Assembly (NCBI RefSeq): GCF_009687865.1 | Contig: NZ_BLAE01000091.1 | Coordinates: forward strand, 1 to 40,263 | Direction of reading: 5' to 3' | Source of the DNA: Acrocarpospora macrocephala | GTDB lineage: Bacteria > Actinomycetota > Actinomycetes > Streptosporangiales > Streptosporangiaceae | Length of the DNA: 40,263 nt | Shown here: piece by piece, positions 31,959 through 40,004 of the stretch | Layout of the letters: each line of letters begins with the position of its first letter | How positions within the stretch are numbered: position 1 is the stretch's first letter | Made by a program: the position numbers and the translations under genes | Notes under the pieces: model-generated | What the model was told of the DNA's origin: nothing | What the model saw: the letters and a program-made list of their open reading frames with translations, nothing else | Databases searched by the model: none

Positions 31959-33440
31959 TCACCGGTCCTGGAACGCGTACGCGGCCACGGCGTGGGCGAT
32001 GGCGTCGGCGTTCACGTCGAGCGCGACCAGGTGGATGTTCTTGATCGTGTCGCAGGCCAGGTGGTAGCAGGGATCGAGCGGTTTGCCGGGGACGCCGCCG
32101 AACTGGGCTGCCTGCTCCGCGGTCTTCTGCGCGTCGGCCCCGGTGAACACGCCTCCGGCGGGGATCCCCGCCTCGATGAAGGGACCGTAGTCCGATCGGC
32201 CGGTGAAATCCACCCCGGTATGCGGCAGACCGCGACTGTCATAGAACGCCTGGAAGGTCCGTTCGATGTCGTCCGAGCCGCGCGGCCCCGGCCCTTCTCC
32301 GACGCGATCGGAGTCGTCCCCATCGAAAATTCCATAAATACTGTTAGGAGACGCGATCATATCCAGATTCAGATATAGCCCGATATTTTCGCGTTCCTGC
32401 TGGGGCAGACTTCCTACATAGTGCTTGGACCCCAGCAAACCCAGCTCTTCCGCTCCCCACCAGACAAACCGCACGGCCCGATCCGGCCGAAACTGCCGCA
32501 TCCGCAGCGCCAATTCCAGCACAGCCGCACTGCCGGACCCGTTGTCGTTGATCCCCGGCCCTTCCTGCACGGAATCCAGATGCGCCCCCACCATGATCAC
32601 TTCATCGGTACGGCCCTGCGGGGTCTGCACGATGAGGTTCCGGGTCACCCGGCGCTCGCTCAGCGTCGAGGTGACAATCTCGGCGTACCCCCGCAGATCG
32701 CCATCCTGCTTGCGGACACCAACCACCGGTACGTGAGCCCGCGGCCCAGTGAGCCCTCCTCGCAGGTCGCCCTCACGATCGTTAACGATCACCACTCCGA
32801 CCGCGCCGGCGGCCACCGCATGCTTGACCTTCAGATCAATCGTGCAAATTCCACGAACGACCTTCGCCACCTCACCCGCCTGAAAAGCCGCAAAACCCCT
32901 AGCCCTGCAGCCAGTCCCCGCATCCCGAACAGGCCCTCTCACCCGCCCCGACCCCGAAAACCGCAGCGTGGTCACCTTGATCGCCGACCCTGGCTCCGGT
33001 TCCATGCCCGTCGCCGGGCTTCCGTTCGGGTCCGACGCGGTGCCTGGCCCCGTGCCCTTGCGTGCGGCCGAGTGGCGATTGAAGGGTGATGAGAGGGGGT
33101 TGGCGGGGTATTTGACGGTCAGCTTTAGTTGGGCAGGGGCCAGTTCTTTGAAATACATGAACTCGAAGGGATCGGAGACGACCTGATAACCGGCGGCTGT
33201 CAACTGGCTTTGTACGTATTCGGCGGATTCGTCAAACCCAGACGTTCCAGCCGCTCGATTACCCCCATTCCGATCCGCGATGTCCTGAAATACCCGGAGA
33301 TGGCGGACGAGATTGCTCCTAGACACGGCATCGGCCAACTCAGAACCAGGGCTTCCTCCCGGCGCGGCATTCGCTGCGCTGATAGCGGGATTCATGGCAT
33401 GAAGACCCAGGGACAGAACGGCGGTGAAGAGCAGGCGCAT
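31959..33440 (-). CDS. Secreted M28-family zinc aminopeptidase with PA domain
   Basis: 493 aa. Signal peptide MRLLFTAVLSLGLHAMNPA with likely cleavage near SAANAA (residues ~21-26). A low-complexity Pro/Gly-rich insert is at ~113-150. A protease-associated (PA) domain follows (~155-260), then the catalytic domain. Zinc and catalytic residues: His287 (VGAHLDSV), Asp299 (NDNGSG), Glu331/Glu332 (GAEELGLLGS), Asp360 (LNLDMIAS) and His460 (CYHLACDT). This is the S. griseus aminopeptidase type. ATG 33440 is 6-7 bases after GGAGG; the frame also has ATG 33446, which abuts the ribosome site. Two cysteines near 458 and 463 could pair. Confidence 0.93.
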   Translation of the reverse strand: MRLLFTAVLSLGLHAMNPAISAANAAPGGSPGSELADAVSRSNLVRHLRVFQDIADRNGGNRAAGTSGFDESAEYVQSQLTAAGYQVVSDPFEFMYFKELAPAQLKLTVKYPANPLSSPFNRHSAARKGTGPGTASDPNGSPATGMEPEPGSAIKVTTLRFSGSGRVRGPVRDAGTGCRARGFAAFQAGEVAKVVRGICTIDLKVKHAVAAGAVGVVIVNDREGDLRGGLTGPRAHVPVVGVRKQDGDLRGYAEIVTSTLSERRVTRNLIVQTPQGRTDEVIMVGAHLDSVQEGPGINDNGSGSAAVLELALRMRQFRPDRAVRFVWWGAEELGLLGSKHYVGSLPQQERENIGLYLNLDMIASPNSIYGIFDGDDSDRVGEGPGPRGSDDIERTFQAFYDSRGLPHTGVDFTGRSDYGPFIEAGIPAGGVFTGADAQKTAEQAAQFGGVPGKPLDPCYHLACDTIKNIHLVALDVNADAIAHAVAAYAFQDR

Positions 33441-33744
33441 ATACATCCTCCGAGGTCACGCGAGCGCGACCTCCGATGTGGTGATCAACAACAACTGATC
33501 AACTATGCCGGGCGACCCCGTCCGGCGCCCGCCTCGACAGCGGCGAGTCGTCACTCAGTGGCGGAACGAGGTGATCTTCTCTCGCCTGATCACTTACCGC
33601 GCCCGCTCCATAGAGTGGTAAGCAGTGGACACCAGGGCCACCTCACCGACGAGGGCCGATGCACATGACTTCGATTGTGGACACTAGTAATAAAGATCGC
33701 AGAGAATCACGGTGGTGAGGGGCATCAAGGAGAAGGACGAATCG
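33441..33744. promoter_or_regulatory. Divergent region between M28 peptidase and LPG-synthase-like genes
   Basis: About 300 bases. TGATCAAC is repeated at 33482-33489 and 33496-33503 (period 14), and GTGATC (33571-33576) pairs with GATCAC (33588-33593) as an inverted repeat with 11-base spacing. These could be operators. TAGTAA (33685-33690) is a possible -10 element for the rightward gene. AAGGAGAAGGA (33727-33737) ends 7 bases before GTG 33745. No gene is visible. Confidence 0.45.
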
Positions 33745-36120
33745 GTGGGGGCTCCGGATCACGGAGTCGTCCTCGTCGTCGAGCCCTTGCTGCCCCAGCG
33801 CATCCGCCGCCCTTCGGATGCCATCCGCTTCCTCCTCACCCTGCTCGCCCTGGTCGCCGTCGTCCTGCTGGCCCTGGTAGCGCAAAGCACCCTCAACGGC
33901 CTTGAAAACGACGTCGCCGCCGGAACAGGTCGCGCTCCCGCGTTCCTGTCCTCGGTCGCGGGCCTGCTCGGCGGCATCGCCGTCCTCGCGGTCCCCGTCG
34001 CATTCGCCGTCGAACGGGTCTTCCACCGCGACGGCATGCGCATCGCCCAAGGCTTGATCGCCGCCATCCTGGCCCTCCTGCTGTCGTACGCGGTGGACGA
34101 ATGGCTCATCGCCGCTGGCCCTGCCGACCTCAACCAGCTGCTCACCGGCGGCCGCGACGTCGAACCCCTCAACACCGTCCTCACCCCCGCCATCGCGTAC
34201 GCCACCGCCGTCCGCATGTCCCGCCGCCCGCAATGGCGCGCCCTGCTCTGGATGGCCCTCGCCCTCGACCTGTTCGCCCTGTTCACCGCCACCAAAGTCA
34301 CCGCACTCGGCGCGATCGTCACCTACCTCGTCGGCCTCGCCGTCGGCTACGCCACCCTGTACGGCATCGGCAGCGCCAACACCCGCCCCCCGGGCAGCGC
34401 GGTCGTCGCCGCCCTGCGCCGGCTCGGCTTCGGCCCGGTAAGCGCCCGCCGCATCGACGACGACACCTCCGGCAGCCGCCGTTACGTGGTCGGCCTGGCC
34501 AACCAGAGCCGCCTCGACGTCACCGTGCTCGACCGCGACCGCCAAGTGGCCGGCGTCATGTACCGCCTGTGGCGACGCCTCCGCCTGAACACCGAAACCC
34601 GCCGCCGGGCCATCCGCTCCCTCCGCGCCGAACTCGAACGCGAAGCCCTCATGGCCTACGCGGCGCAGGCCGCCGGCGCCAGCCTTCCCCGCCTCCTGGG
34701 CACCAGCGAGGTCGGCACCGAAGCGGCCCTCCTCGCGTACGAACACCTGGACAGCCGCCCGCTCGCCGACCTCGGCGACGACGAGATCGACGACGAACTC
34801 CTGGCCCAGACCTGGGAGCAGGTACGGCTCCTGCACGCCCACCGCCTGGCGCACCGCCACCTGACCGGGGAGAGCATCCACGTCGGCGCCGACGGCCGGA
34901 TCGTCCTGGTGGACGCGCGCAGCGGCGAGATCGCCGCCGGCGACCTGCTGCTCCGCCTCGACATCGCGCAACTCCTGGCCTACCTGGCCCTGCGCGTCGG
35001 CCCCGAGCGTTCGGTCAAATCGGCGACGGCCGTGCTCGGCGCGGACATGCTCGCCTCCGCGATGCCCCTGCTGCAGCGAATCGCCCTCGCTCGCGCCACC
35101 CGAGCGGCCACGCGCAAGGACAAGGATCTGCTGCCCGCCATCCGCGACCACATCGTGGCGCTGAAGCCGCAGGCCGAGGTCGAAGAGGTCCGCCTCGAAC
35201 GTTTCCGCCCCCGGACCCTCGTCACGATCATCGCCAGCGCCCTCGCCGCCTACTTTCTGCTGTCCCAGCTCAGCCAGGTCAACCTGGTCACGGTCGTGAC
35301 CAGCGCGAACTGGGCCTGGGGCGGAGTCGCTCTGGTCGCCGCCGTGGGCAGCTACGTGGCGGCCGCCGCGATGCTGCGGGGGTTCGTGCCAGAGCAGCTG
35401 CCCCTCGGCCAGACGGTGCTCGCCCAACTCGCCGGCTCCTTCGTCAAGCTGGTCGCGCCCGCGGCTGTCGGCGGCGTCGCGATCAACACCCGTTACCTGC
35501 AGAAACGTGGCGTCCCACCGGGTCCGGCGGTGGCCAGCGTGGGCGCCTCCCAGCTGGTCGGCCTGATCTCCCACATCCTGCTACTGCTGTTCTTCGGCTA
35601 TCTGACCGGAACCCAGGCCGCGCCGTCCCTGACCCCATCCCGGGGCGTCCTGGTCGTCCTGCTCGGCCTCGCCGTCATCATGGTCGTCATCCTGGCCGTC
35701 CGCCCCCTCCGCCGGATGCTCACCACCCGAATCAGGTCCCTGTTCTCCGGCGTCATTCCCCGCCTGCTGGACGTGCTGCAGTCCCCCCGCAAGATCGTGG
35801 AAGCCCTCAGCGGCACGCTCCTGCTCTCCCTGATGTTCATCGCCTGCCTCAGCGCCTGCGTCCGCGCCTTCGGCGGCGAAGTCAGCTTCGCCGCCGTCGC
35901 CGTCGTCTTCCTGGCCGGCAACGCCATCGGCTCCGCGGCCCCCACCCCCGGCGGCCTGGGCGCAGTAGAAGGAGCCCTCTCCATCGGCCTCACCGTCGCC
36001 GGCCTTCCCCCCACCGTCGCCACCTCCGCCGTCCTCCTCTTCCGCCTGATGACCTTCTGGCTCCCCGTCCTCCCCGGCTGGGCCTCCTTCACCTACCTCC
36101 AGCGCCACAACGCCCTGTAA
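33745..36120 (+). CDS. Pseudokinase-LPG-synthase-like membrane protein (flippase-type, UPF0104)
   Basis: 791 aa. N-terminal block of about six membrane helices (~20-210), then a cytoplasmic kinase-like domain (~245-480), then a C-terminal LPG-synthase-type membrane domain with about eight helices (~490-785). The latter carries the flippase signatures VKLVAPAAVGGVAINTRYL and GNAIGSAAPTPGGLGAVEGAL. In the kinase-like domain the catalytic loop reads HRHLTGESI (canonical HRDxxxxN) and the metal loop reads DARSGE (canonical DFG), so it is probably catalytically dead. Function unknown; lipid or polyprenol transport is inferred from family. GTG 33745 follows AAGGA; GTG 33712 is an in-frame alternative. 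Confidence 0.85.
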   Translation: MGAPDHGVVLVVEPLLPQRIRRPSDAIRFLLTLLALVAVVLLALVAQSTLNGLENDVAAGTGRAPAFLSSVAGLLGGIAVLAVPVAFAVERVFHRDGMRIAQGLIAAILALLLSYAVDEWLIAAGPADLNQLLTGGRDVEPLNTVLTPAIAYATAVRMSRRPQWRALLWMALALDLFALFTATKVTALGAIVTYLVGLAVGYATLYGIGSANTRPPGSAVVAALRRLGFGPVSARRIDDDTSGSRRYVVGLANQSRLDVTVLDRDRQVAGVMYRLWRRLRLNTETRRRAIRSLRAELEREALMAYAAQAAGASLPRLLGTSEVGTEAALLAYEHLDSRPLADLGDDEIDDELLAQTWEQVRLLHAHRLAHRHLTGESIHVGADGRIVLVDARSGEIAAGDLLLRLDIAQLLAYLALRVGPERSVKSATAVLGADMLASAMPLLQRIALARATRAATRKDKDLLPAIRDHIVALKPQAEVEEVRLERFRPRTLVTIIASALAAYFLLSQLSQVNLVTVVTSANWAWGGVALVAAVGSYVAAAAMLRGFVPEQLPLGQTVLAQLAGSFVKLVAPAAVGGVAINTRYLQKRGVPPGPAVASVGASQLVGLISHILLLLFFGYLTGTQAAPSLTPSRGVLVVLLGLAVIMVVILAVRPLRRMLTTRIRSLFSGVIPRLLDVLQSPRKIVEALSGTLLLSLMFIACLSACVRAFGGEVSFAAVAVVFLAGNAIGSAAPTPGGLGAVEGALSIGLTVAGLPPTVATSAVLLFRLMTFWLPVLPGWASFTYLQRHNAL

Positions 36121-36126
36121 CCCCAC

Positions 36127-36162
36127 TTCGGCCCAATGAAGAGCGTGCTTCACCGGGCCGAA
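36127..36162. terminator. Hairpin terminator after the LPG-synthase-like gene
   Basis: TTCGGCCC (36127-36134) pairs with GGGCCGAA (36155-36162). The interior holds a second pairing TGAAG/CTTCA around AGCGTG. No T-tract follows, but it lies 7 bases past the stop. Confidence 0.7.
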
Positions 36163-36173
36163 ACAACCAGCCG

Positions 36174-36343
36174 AAGACGATCAACCGGCTTCAACTAGTG
36201 CTCGAGCCGCGCCAGAGGTGAATTGCTCGCCTCCACCAACTGGGCTCCTCATCTGGAGCAGCGCCAGAGGCCGGTGTCGGCTTCGACCAGCTGGGTTCAT
36301 CAGCTGGTGCTGGAGCCGCGCCAGAGGTCGATGCCGGCTTCGA
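36174..36343 (-). repeat. Degenerate tandem copies of the aldo/keto reductase 3' end
   Basis: The end of the gene on the plus strand reads CAGCTGGTGCTGGAGCCGCG (from 36301) then CCAGAGGTCGATGCCGGCTTCGAC. Downstream of the stop two copies recur: 36246-36290 (CATCTGGAG-CAGCGCCAGAGG...GTCGGCTTCGAC) and 36191-36236 (CTCGAGCCGCGCCAGAGG). A fragment with CGATCAACCGGCTTCAAC lies at 36178-36195. Period is about 55-58 bases. Confidence 0.8.
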
Positions 36344-37325
36344 CGGCGTCCTTGTCGATGGCGTCGAGTTCCTCGGCGCTGAAGTCGAGTCGCTCGACCG
36401 CGGAGAGGCTGTCGTCGAGTTGTCGGACGCTGCTCGCGCCGATCAGCACCGAGGTCACCCGCTTGTCGCGAAGGGCCCAGGCCAGCGCCATCTGGGCGAG
36501 CGTCTGGCCACGCTGCTTGGCGATCTCGTTCAGGGTGCGGACATGCCGAAGCGACTCATCGGTCAGCAGACCCGGGTCGAGCGACTTGCCCTGCGACGCC
36601 CGCGACCCCTCCGGAATACCGTTGAGGTACCGATCGGTCAGCATGCCCTGCGCCAACGGCGAGAACGCGATGCAACCGACACCCTCCGCCTCCAGCGTGT
36701 CCAGCAGACCACCCTCGATCCACCGGTTGAGCATCGAATACGACGGCTGGTGGATCAGCAGTGGCGTGCCCATCTCCCGCAGGATCCGGGCGGCCTCCGC
36801 CGTACGCTCCGGCGAGTAAGACGAAATACCCGCATAGAGCGCCTTCCCCGAACGCACCGCGTAATCCAACGCCCCCATCGTCTCCTCAAGCGGCGTCTCA
36901 GGATCGAACCGGTGGCTGTAGAAGATGTCGACGTAGTCCACGCCCATCCGCGCCAGCGACTGGTCCAGGCTGGCCAGCAGATACTTCCGCGACCCGAACT
37001 CCCCATACGGCCCGGGCCACATGTCCCAGCCCGCCTTCGTGGAAAGCACAAGCTCATCCCGATACGGCCGGAAGTCCTCAGCGAAGATCCGCCCGAAGTT
37101 CGTCTCCGCCGATCCGTACGGAGGCCCGTAGTTGTTGGCAAGGTCGAAATGGGTCACGCCACGGTCGAACGCCCGGCGCAGGATCGCGCGCTGGCTGTCG
37201 AGCGGTTTGTCGTCGCCGAAGTTGTGCCAGAGCCCCAGCGAGACGGCGGGCAGCTTGAGACCACTCCGCCCAGTCCGGTGGTACGGCATGGGCCCGTAGC
37301 GGTCGCCAGCGGCAACATAGGTCAT
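36300..37325 (-). CDS. Aldo/keto reductase (YghZ/MgrA, L-glyceraldehyde-3-phosphate reductase type)
   Basis: 341 aa, NADPH-dependent TIM barrel. Family parts: YHRTGRSGLKLPAVSLGLWHNFG, the catalytic Asp/Tyr motif DLANNYGPPYGSAE, the Lys in LSTKAGWDMWPGPYGEFGSRKYL, the catalytic His in IFYSHRFDPETPLEET, and AFSPLAQGMLTDRYL. GIPEGSRASQGKSL and SVLIGASS match the YghZ group. Its ATG overlaps the stop codon of oligopeptidase B as ATGA, so the two form an operon. The 3' end is tandemly duplicated past the stop. Confidence 0.93.
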   Translation of the reverse strand: MTYVAAGDRYGPMPYHRTGRSGLKLPAVSLGLWHNFGDDKPLDSQRAILRRAFDRGVTHFDLANNYGPPYGSAETNFGRIFAEDFRPYRDELVLSTKAGWDMWPGPYGEFGSRKYLLASLDQSLARMGVDYVDIFYSHRFDPETPLEETMGALDYAVRSGKALYAGISSYSPERTAEAARILREMGTPLLIHQPSYSMLNRWIEGGLLDTLEAEGVGCIAFSPLAQGMLTDRYLNGIPEGSRASQGKSLDPGLLTDESLRHVRTLNEIAKQRGQTLAQMALAWALRDKRVTSVLIGASSVRQLDDSLSAVERLDFSAEELDAIDKDAVEAGIDLWRGSSTS

Positions 37326-39376
37326 TTCGATACTCCAACTCGGTCGAGGATCCAGGAGAGCGTGAACGCTTCCTCGTGCCAGGCGTCGTAGCGGCCACTA
37401 CGTCCCCCGTGCCCGGCGCCCATCTCGGTCTTCAAGAGGAACGGCCCTCCCTGCGCTACCGCACGCAGACGCGCGATCCACTTGGCGGGCTCGTGGTAGA
37501 AGACTCGAGTGTCGTTGAACGACGTGATCGCAAGGATCGGGGGGTAGACGTCATCGCGGACATTCTCATACGGCGAGTACGACTTCATGTACGCGTACAC
37601 GTCCGCATTGTGCAGGGGATCGCCCCACTCGTCCCATTCGATCACAGTCAGCGGCAGCGACGGATCCAGGATCGTGTTCAACGCGTCCACGAACGGAACC
37701 TCGGCCACGATCGCCGTGAACTCCTCGGGCGCCAGATTAGCCACCGCACCCATCAGCAGCCCGCCCGCCGACCCGCCCCGCGCGATGATCGGACCCGACC
37801 ATTCGCCCTTCAGATGCCGCGCGACGGCCACGAAGTCGGTGAAGGTGTTCTTCTTCCGGTTGAGCTTGCCGTCCTCATACCAGTGCCGGCCCATCTCCCC
37901 GCCACCGCGCACATGCGCGACCGCGAACGCGAATCCCCGATCCAGCAGTGACAGCCGGGCGACCGAGAAGTACGGATCGATCGAGTTCTCGTAGCTCCCG
38001 TAGCCGTACAGAAGCGTGGGCGCGGGCCGCGGCGTGCCCTTCCTGATGACGAGCGAGATCGGGATTCTCGTGCCATCGTCGGCCGTGGCCCACTCACGGA
38101 ACTGCTCGTAGTCCGCCGGGTCGTAACCGCCGAGCACCGGCCGCCGCTTCAACAGAATGAGCGTGTGACTCGGCAGGTCGAAGTCATACACCGAGGGCGG
38201 GGTGACCATCGAGGTGTAGCCAAGCCGAAGTCGCGACGTGACGAACTCCGAGTTCCCCGAAGGCGCGACGTCATACAGCGGTTCCGGAAACTCGATCTCG
38301 TAAGGCGCCGCGCCTTCGGGCAGGATCCGCAGGCCTGTGAGCCCATCCCGGCGGAAGTGCACGACCAGGTGCGACTGGAAGGCGTCCACATCCAGCAGCC
38401 GGGTGTCCTCACGATGCGGGATCACGGCAGTCCAGACCGCGGGATCCTCAACCGGGGCGCTGGCCAGTTCGAAGTTCGCGGCGCCCTGGTTGTGCAGCAC
38501 GAGGAACCGGTCGTTCTGGTGGTCGACGTGATACTCGACACCGGTCTCCCGGGGGCGGATCACGGTGAACTCGCCCAGCGGGTTATTCGCGTCCAGGAAC
38601 CGAACCTCGCTGGTGATCTTGCTGTGTGCGCCGAGGATCAGGAAACGCTCGCTTCGCGAGAGTCCGATGCCGATCCAGAAGCGCTCGTCGTCCTCCTGGA
38701 AGACCACGGGATCCGGATCTGCTGACCCCAGCGTGTGGCGGAACACCCGATTGGGCCGCCAAGCCTCGTCGACCATCGTGTAGAAGAACGCTGACCCGTC
38801 ACCCGCCCAGGCGCCGCCGTAGAAGATTCCAGGAATCTCGTCGCTGAGCACTTCGCCGGTGCTCAGGCTCTTGAACCTGAGCGTGAACCTTTCATCCCCG
38901 GAGAAATCAGTGGAGTAGGCGAGCATCGTGCCATCGGGGCTCACCGAGCTGGTGCCGATCGCGAAGAACGGGCTGTCCCCGGCCAACTCGTTGCCATCGA
39001 GCAGGATCTGCTCCCCAGGCAACGGCTCCCCGGGCGTCAACACCGGTGGATCGTCGCCGTCGGCCGCCACACGGCATTGAATGCCGTATTGCTTGCCTTC
39101 CTCGGTGCGCGAGTAATACCACCAGGCCCCCTTGCGCGTCGGCACGCTGAGGTCGGTTTCCAGAGTCCGGCCCTTGATCTCCTGGAAGATGGAATCCTGA
39201 AGGGGCTTCAGATGCGCGGTGGCTGCGTTGGTGTAGGCGTTCTCCGCCTCCAGGTAGGCGACCGTGTCCGGATCGTCCTTCTTGATGAGCCAGGCGTATT
39301 CGTCGATCACGGTGTCGCCGTGATGTGTGCGCTCGGCCGGAACCCTCTTCGCCGCTGGGGGCATGTCGCTGCTCAC
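37322..39376 (-). CDS. ptrB: Oligopeptidase B (S9 prolyl-oligopeptidase family)
   Basis: 684 aa, cytosolic serine peptidase that cuts short peptides after Arg or Lys. The N-terminal signature is DEYAWLIKKDDPDTVAYLEAEN; a beta-propeller covers ~80-400; the alpha/beta-hydrolase follows with nucleophile Ser536 (GGSAGG), Asp622 (SFNDTRV) and His656 (GAGHGG). VARGGGE-like HVRGGGEMGRHWYEDGK is the oligopeptidase B marker. GTG 39376 has no ribosome site; TAGAGT (minus strand, 39383-39388) lies 6 bases upstream, suggesting leaderless mRNA. ATG codons further in give a shorter N-terminus. First gene of a two-gene operon with the reductase. Confidence 0.95.
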   Translation of the reverse strand: MSSDMPPAAKRVPAERTHHGDTVIDEYAWLIKKDDPDTVAYLEAENAYTNAATAHLKPLQDSIFQEIKGRTLETDLSVPTRKGAWWYYSRTEEGKQYGIQCRVAADGDDPPVLTPGEPLPGEQILLDGNELAGDSPFFAIGTSSVSPDGTMLAYSTDFSGDERFTLRFKSLSTGEVLSDEIPGIFYGGAWAGDGSAFFYTMVDEAWRPNRVFRHTLGSADPDPVVFQEDDERFWIGIGLSRSERFLILGAHSKITSEVRFLDANNPLGEFTVIRPRETGVEYHVDHQNDRFLVLHNQGAANFELASAPVEDPAVWTAVIPHREDTRLLDVDAFQSHLVVHFRRDGLTGLRILPEGAAPYEIEFPEPLYDVAPSGNSEFVTSRLRLGYTSMVTPPSVYDFDLPSHTLILLKRRPVLGGYDPADYEQFREWATADDGTRIPISLVIRKGTPRPAPTLLYGYGSYENSIDPYFSVARLSLLDRGFAFAVAHVRGGGEMGRHWYEDGKLNRKKNTFTDFVAVARHLKGEWSGPIIARGGSAGGLLMGAVANLAPEEFTAIVAEVPFVDALNTILDPSLPLTVIEWDEWGDPLHNADVYAYMKSYSPYENVRDDVYPPILAITSFNDTRVFYHEPAKWIARLRAVAQGGPFLLKTEMGAGHGGRSGRYDAWHEEAFTLSWILDRVGVSK

Positions 39377-40004
39377 CCGGACACTCTATGTCTGGCGGAT
39401 CTGCCGGCACGGCGACTCCGTGCCGCCTGTGGATAACTCCCATCGCTGTGGACAGAGCCCTGGAGATCCCACCGCTCATGGCGTCGTCCCGGGGGCGTCC
39501 GGGGTCGTCGCCCCGGGGTCGTCCGGCGTCTTCCCGGCGTTGTTCGTGCTGCCGCACTCGTGGAGGCTGCTAATGTTTTGTTGTCGGGGTCGCCCGGCGC
39601 AATCCAATCCCTCTCACTTCGGTGGCGGTTGTTGGTGTGCCGGATCGATCACGACGATCCCTCGAAACATGGCGGTTCGGAAGATCGGTTCGCAAGAGTC
39701 GATTCGGGCTGGTAAGTTAGAGGGGTTGCCCCGGATTCGGGGCGGTCTGAAGTCCCGCAAGATGATCAGGTCAGTGTCAAGTCGGTTGATTTGACAGAGA
39801 TCAGGAAGCTTGCGAAGATCGTGACACAGCGTGAAACGACACCTCCGGTTGAGAATCCTTCGATTCGAAGGCTGGATGTTCGTGTGCGTTTCTTGAGAAC
39901 TCAACAGTGTGCTAAAAGCCAGTGCATGATGCACAACCCCGTCTATTTGACGGATTCCTTTGGTTGAACATTATGTTTCAGCTGGAGATCTTCTTTTCAA
40001 GCAT
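39377..40004 (+). promoter_or_regulatory. rRNA operon promoter and leader region
   Basis: 628 bases with no gene. Candidate promoters on the plus strand: TTCGCA (39689-39694) with TAAGTT (39713-39718) at 18-base spacing, and TTGACA (39791-39796) with a weak -10 near 39814-39819. TGTCAA-N10-TTGACA (39775-39796) is an inverted repeat over the latter. CCTTCGA-T-TCGAAGG (39857-39871) and GTGCA-TGA-TGCAC-type (39922-39934) are short hairpins. TTGAGAACTCAACAGTGTGC (39893-39912) is the conserved leader element of actinomycete rRNA operons. Bases 39470-39550 are degenerate GTCGTC-CCGGGG repeats. Confidence 0.6.
39425..39438. promoter_or_regulatory. DnaA-box-like 14-mer, copy 2
   Basis: GCCTGTGGATAACT, identical to 20224-20237, contains TTATCCACA on the minus strand. 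It lies upstream of ptrB and about 580 bases before 16S. A related TGTGGACAG follows at 39448-39456. Confidence 0.4.

Noticed and set aside
33643-35574. 643-codon minus-strand frame opposite the LPG-synthase-like gene
   Set aside because: Asp/Glu/Gly-rich antisense shadow of a well-supported gene; no ribosome site or motif.
34101-36221. 706-codon plus-strand frame inside the LPG-synthase-like gene
   Set aside because: Arg/Pro-rich +1 frame of the real gene; no protein-like pattern.
39614-39934. Small minus-strand gene of 106 codons before the rRNA operon
   Set aside because: It lies over rRNA promoter and leader elements, lacks a ribosome site and has no recognisable motif.
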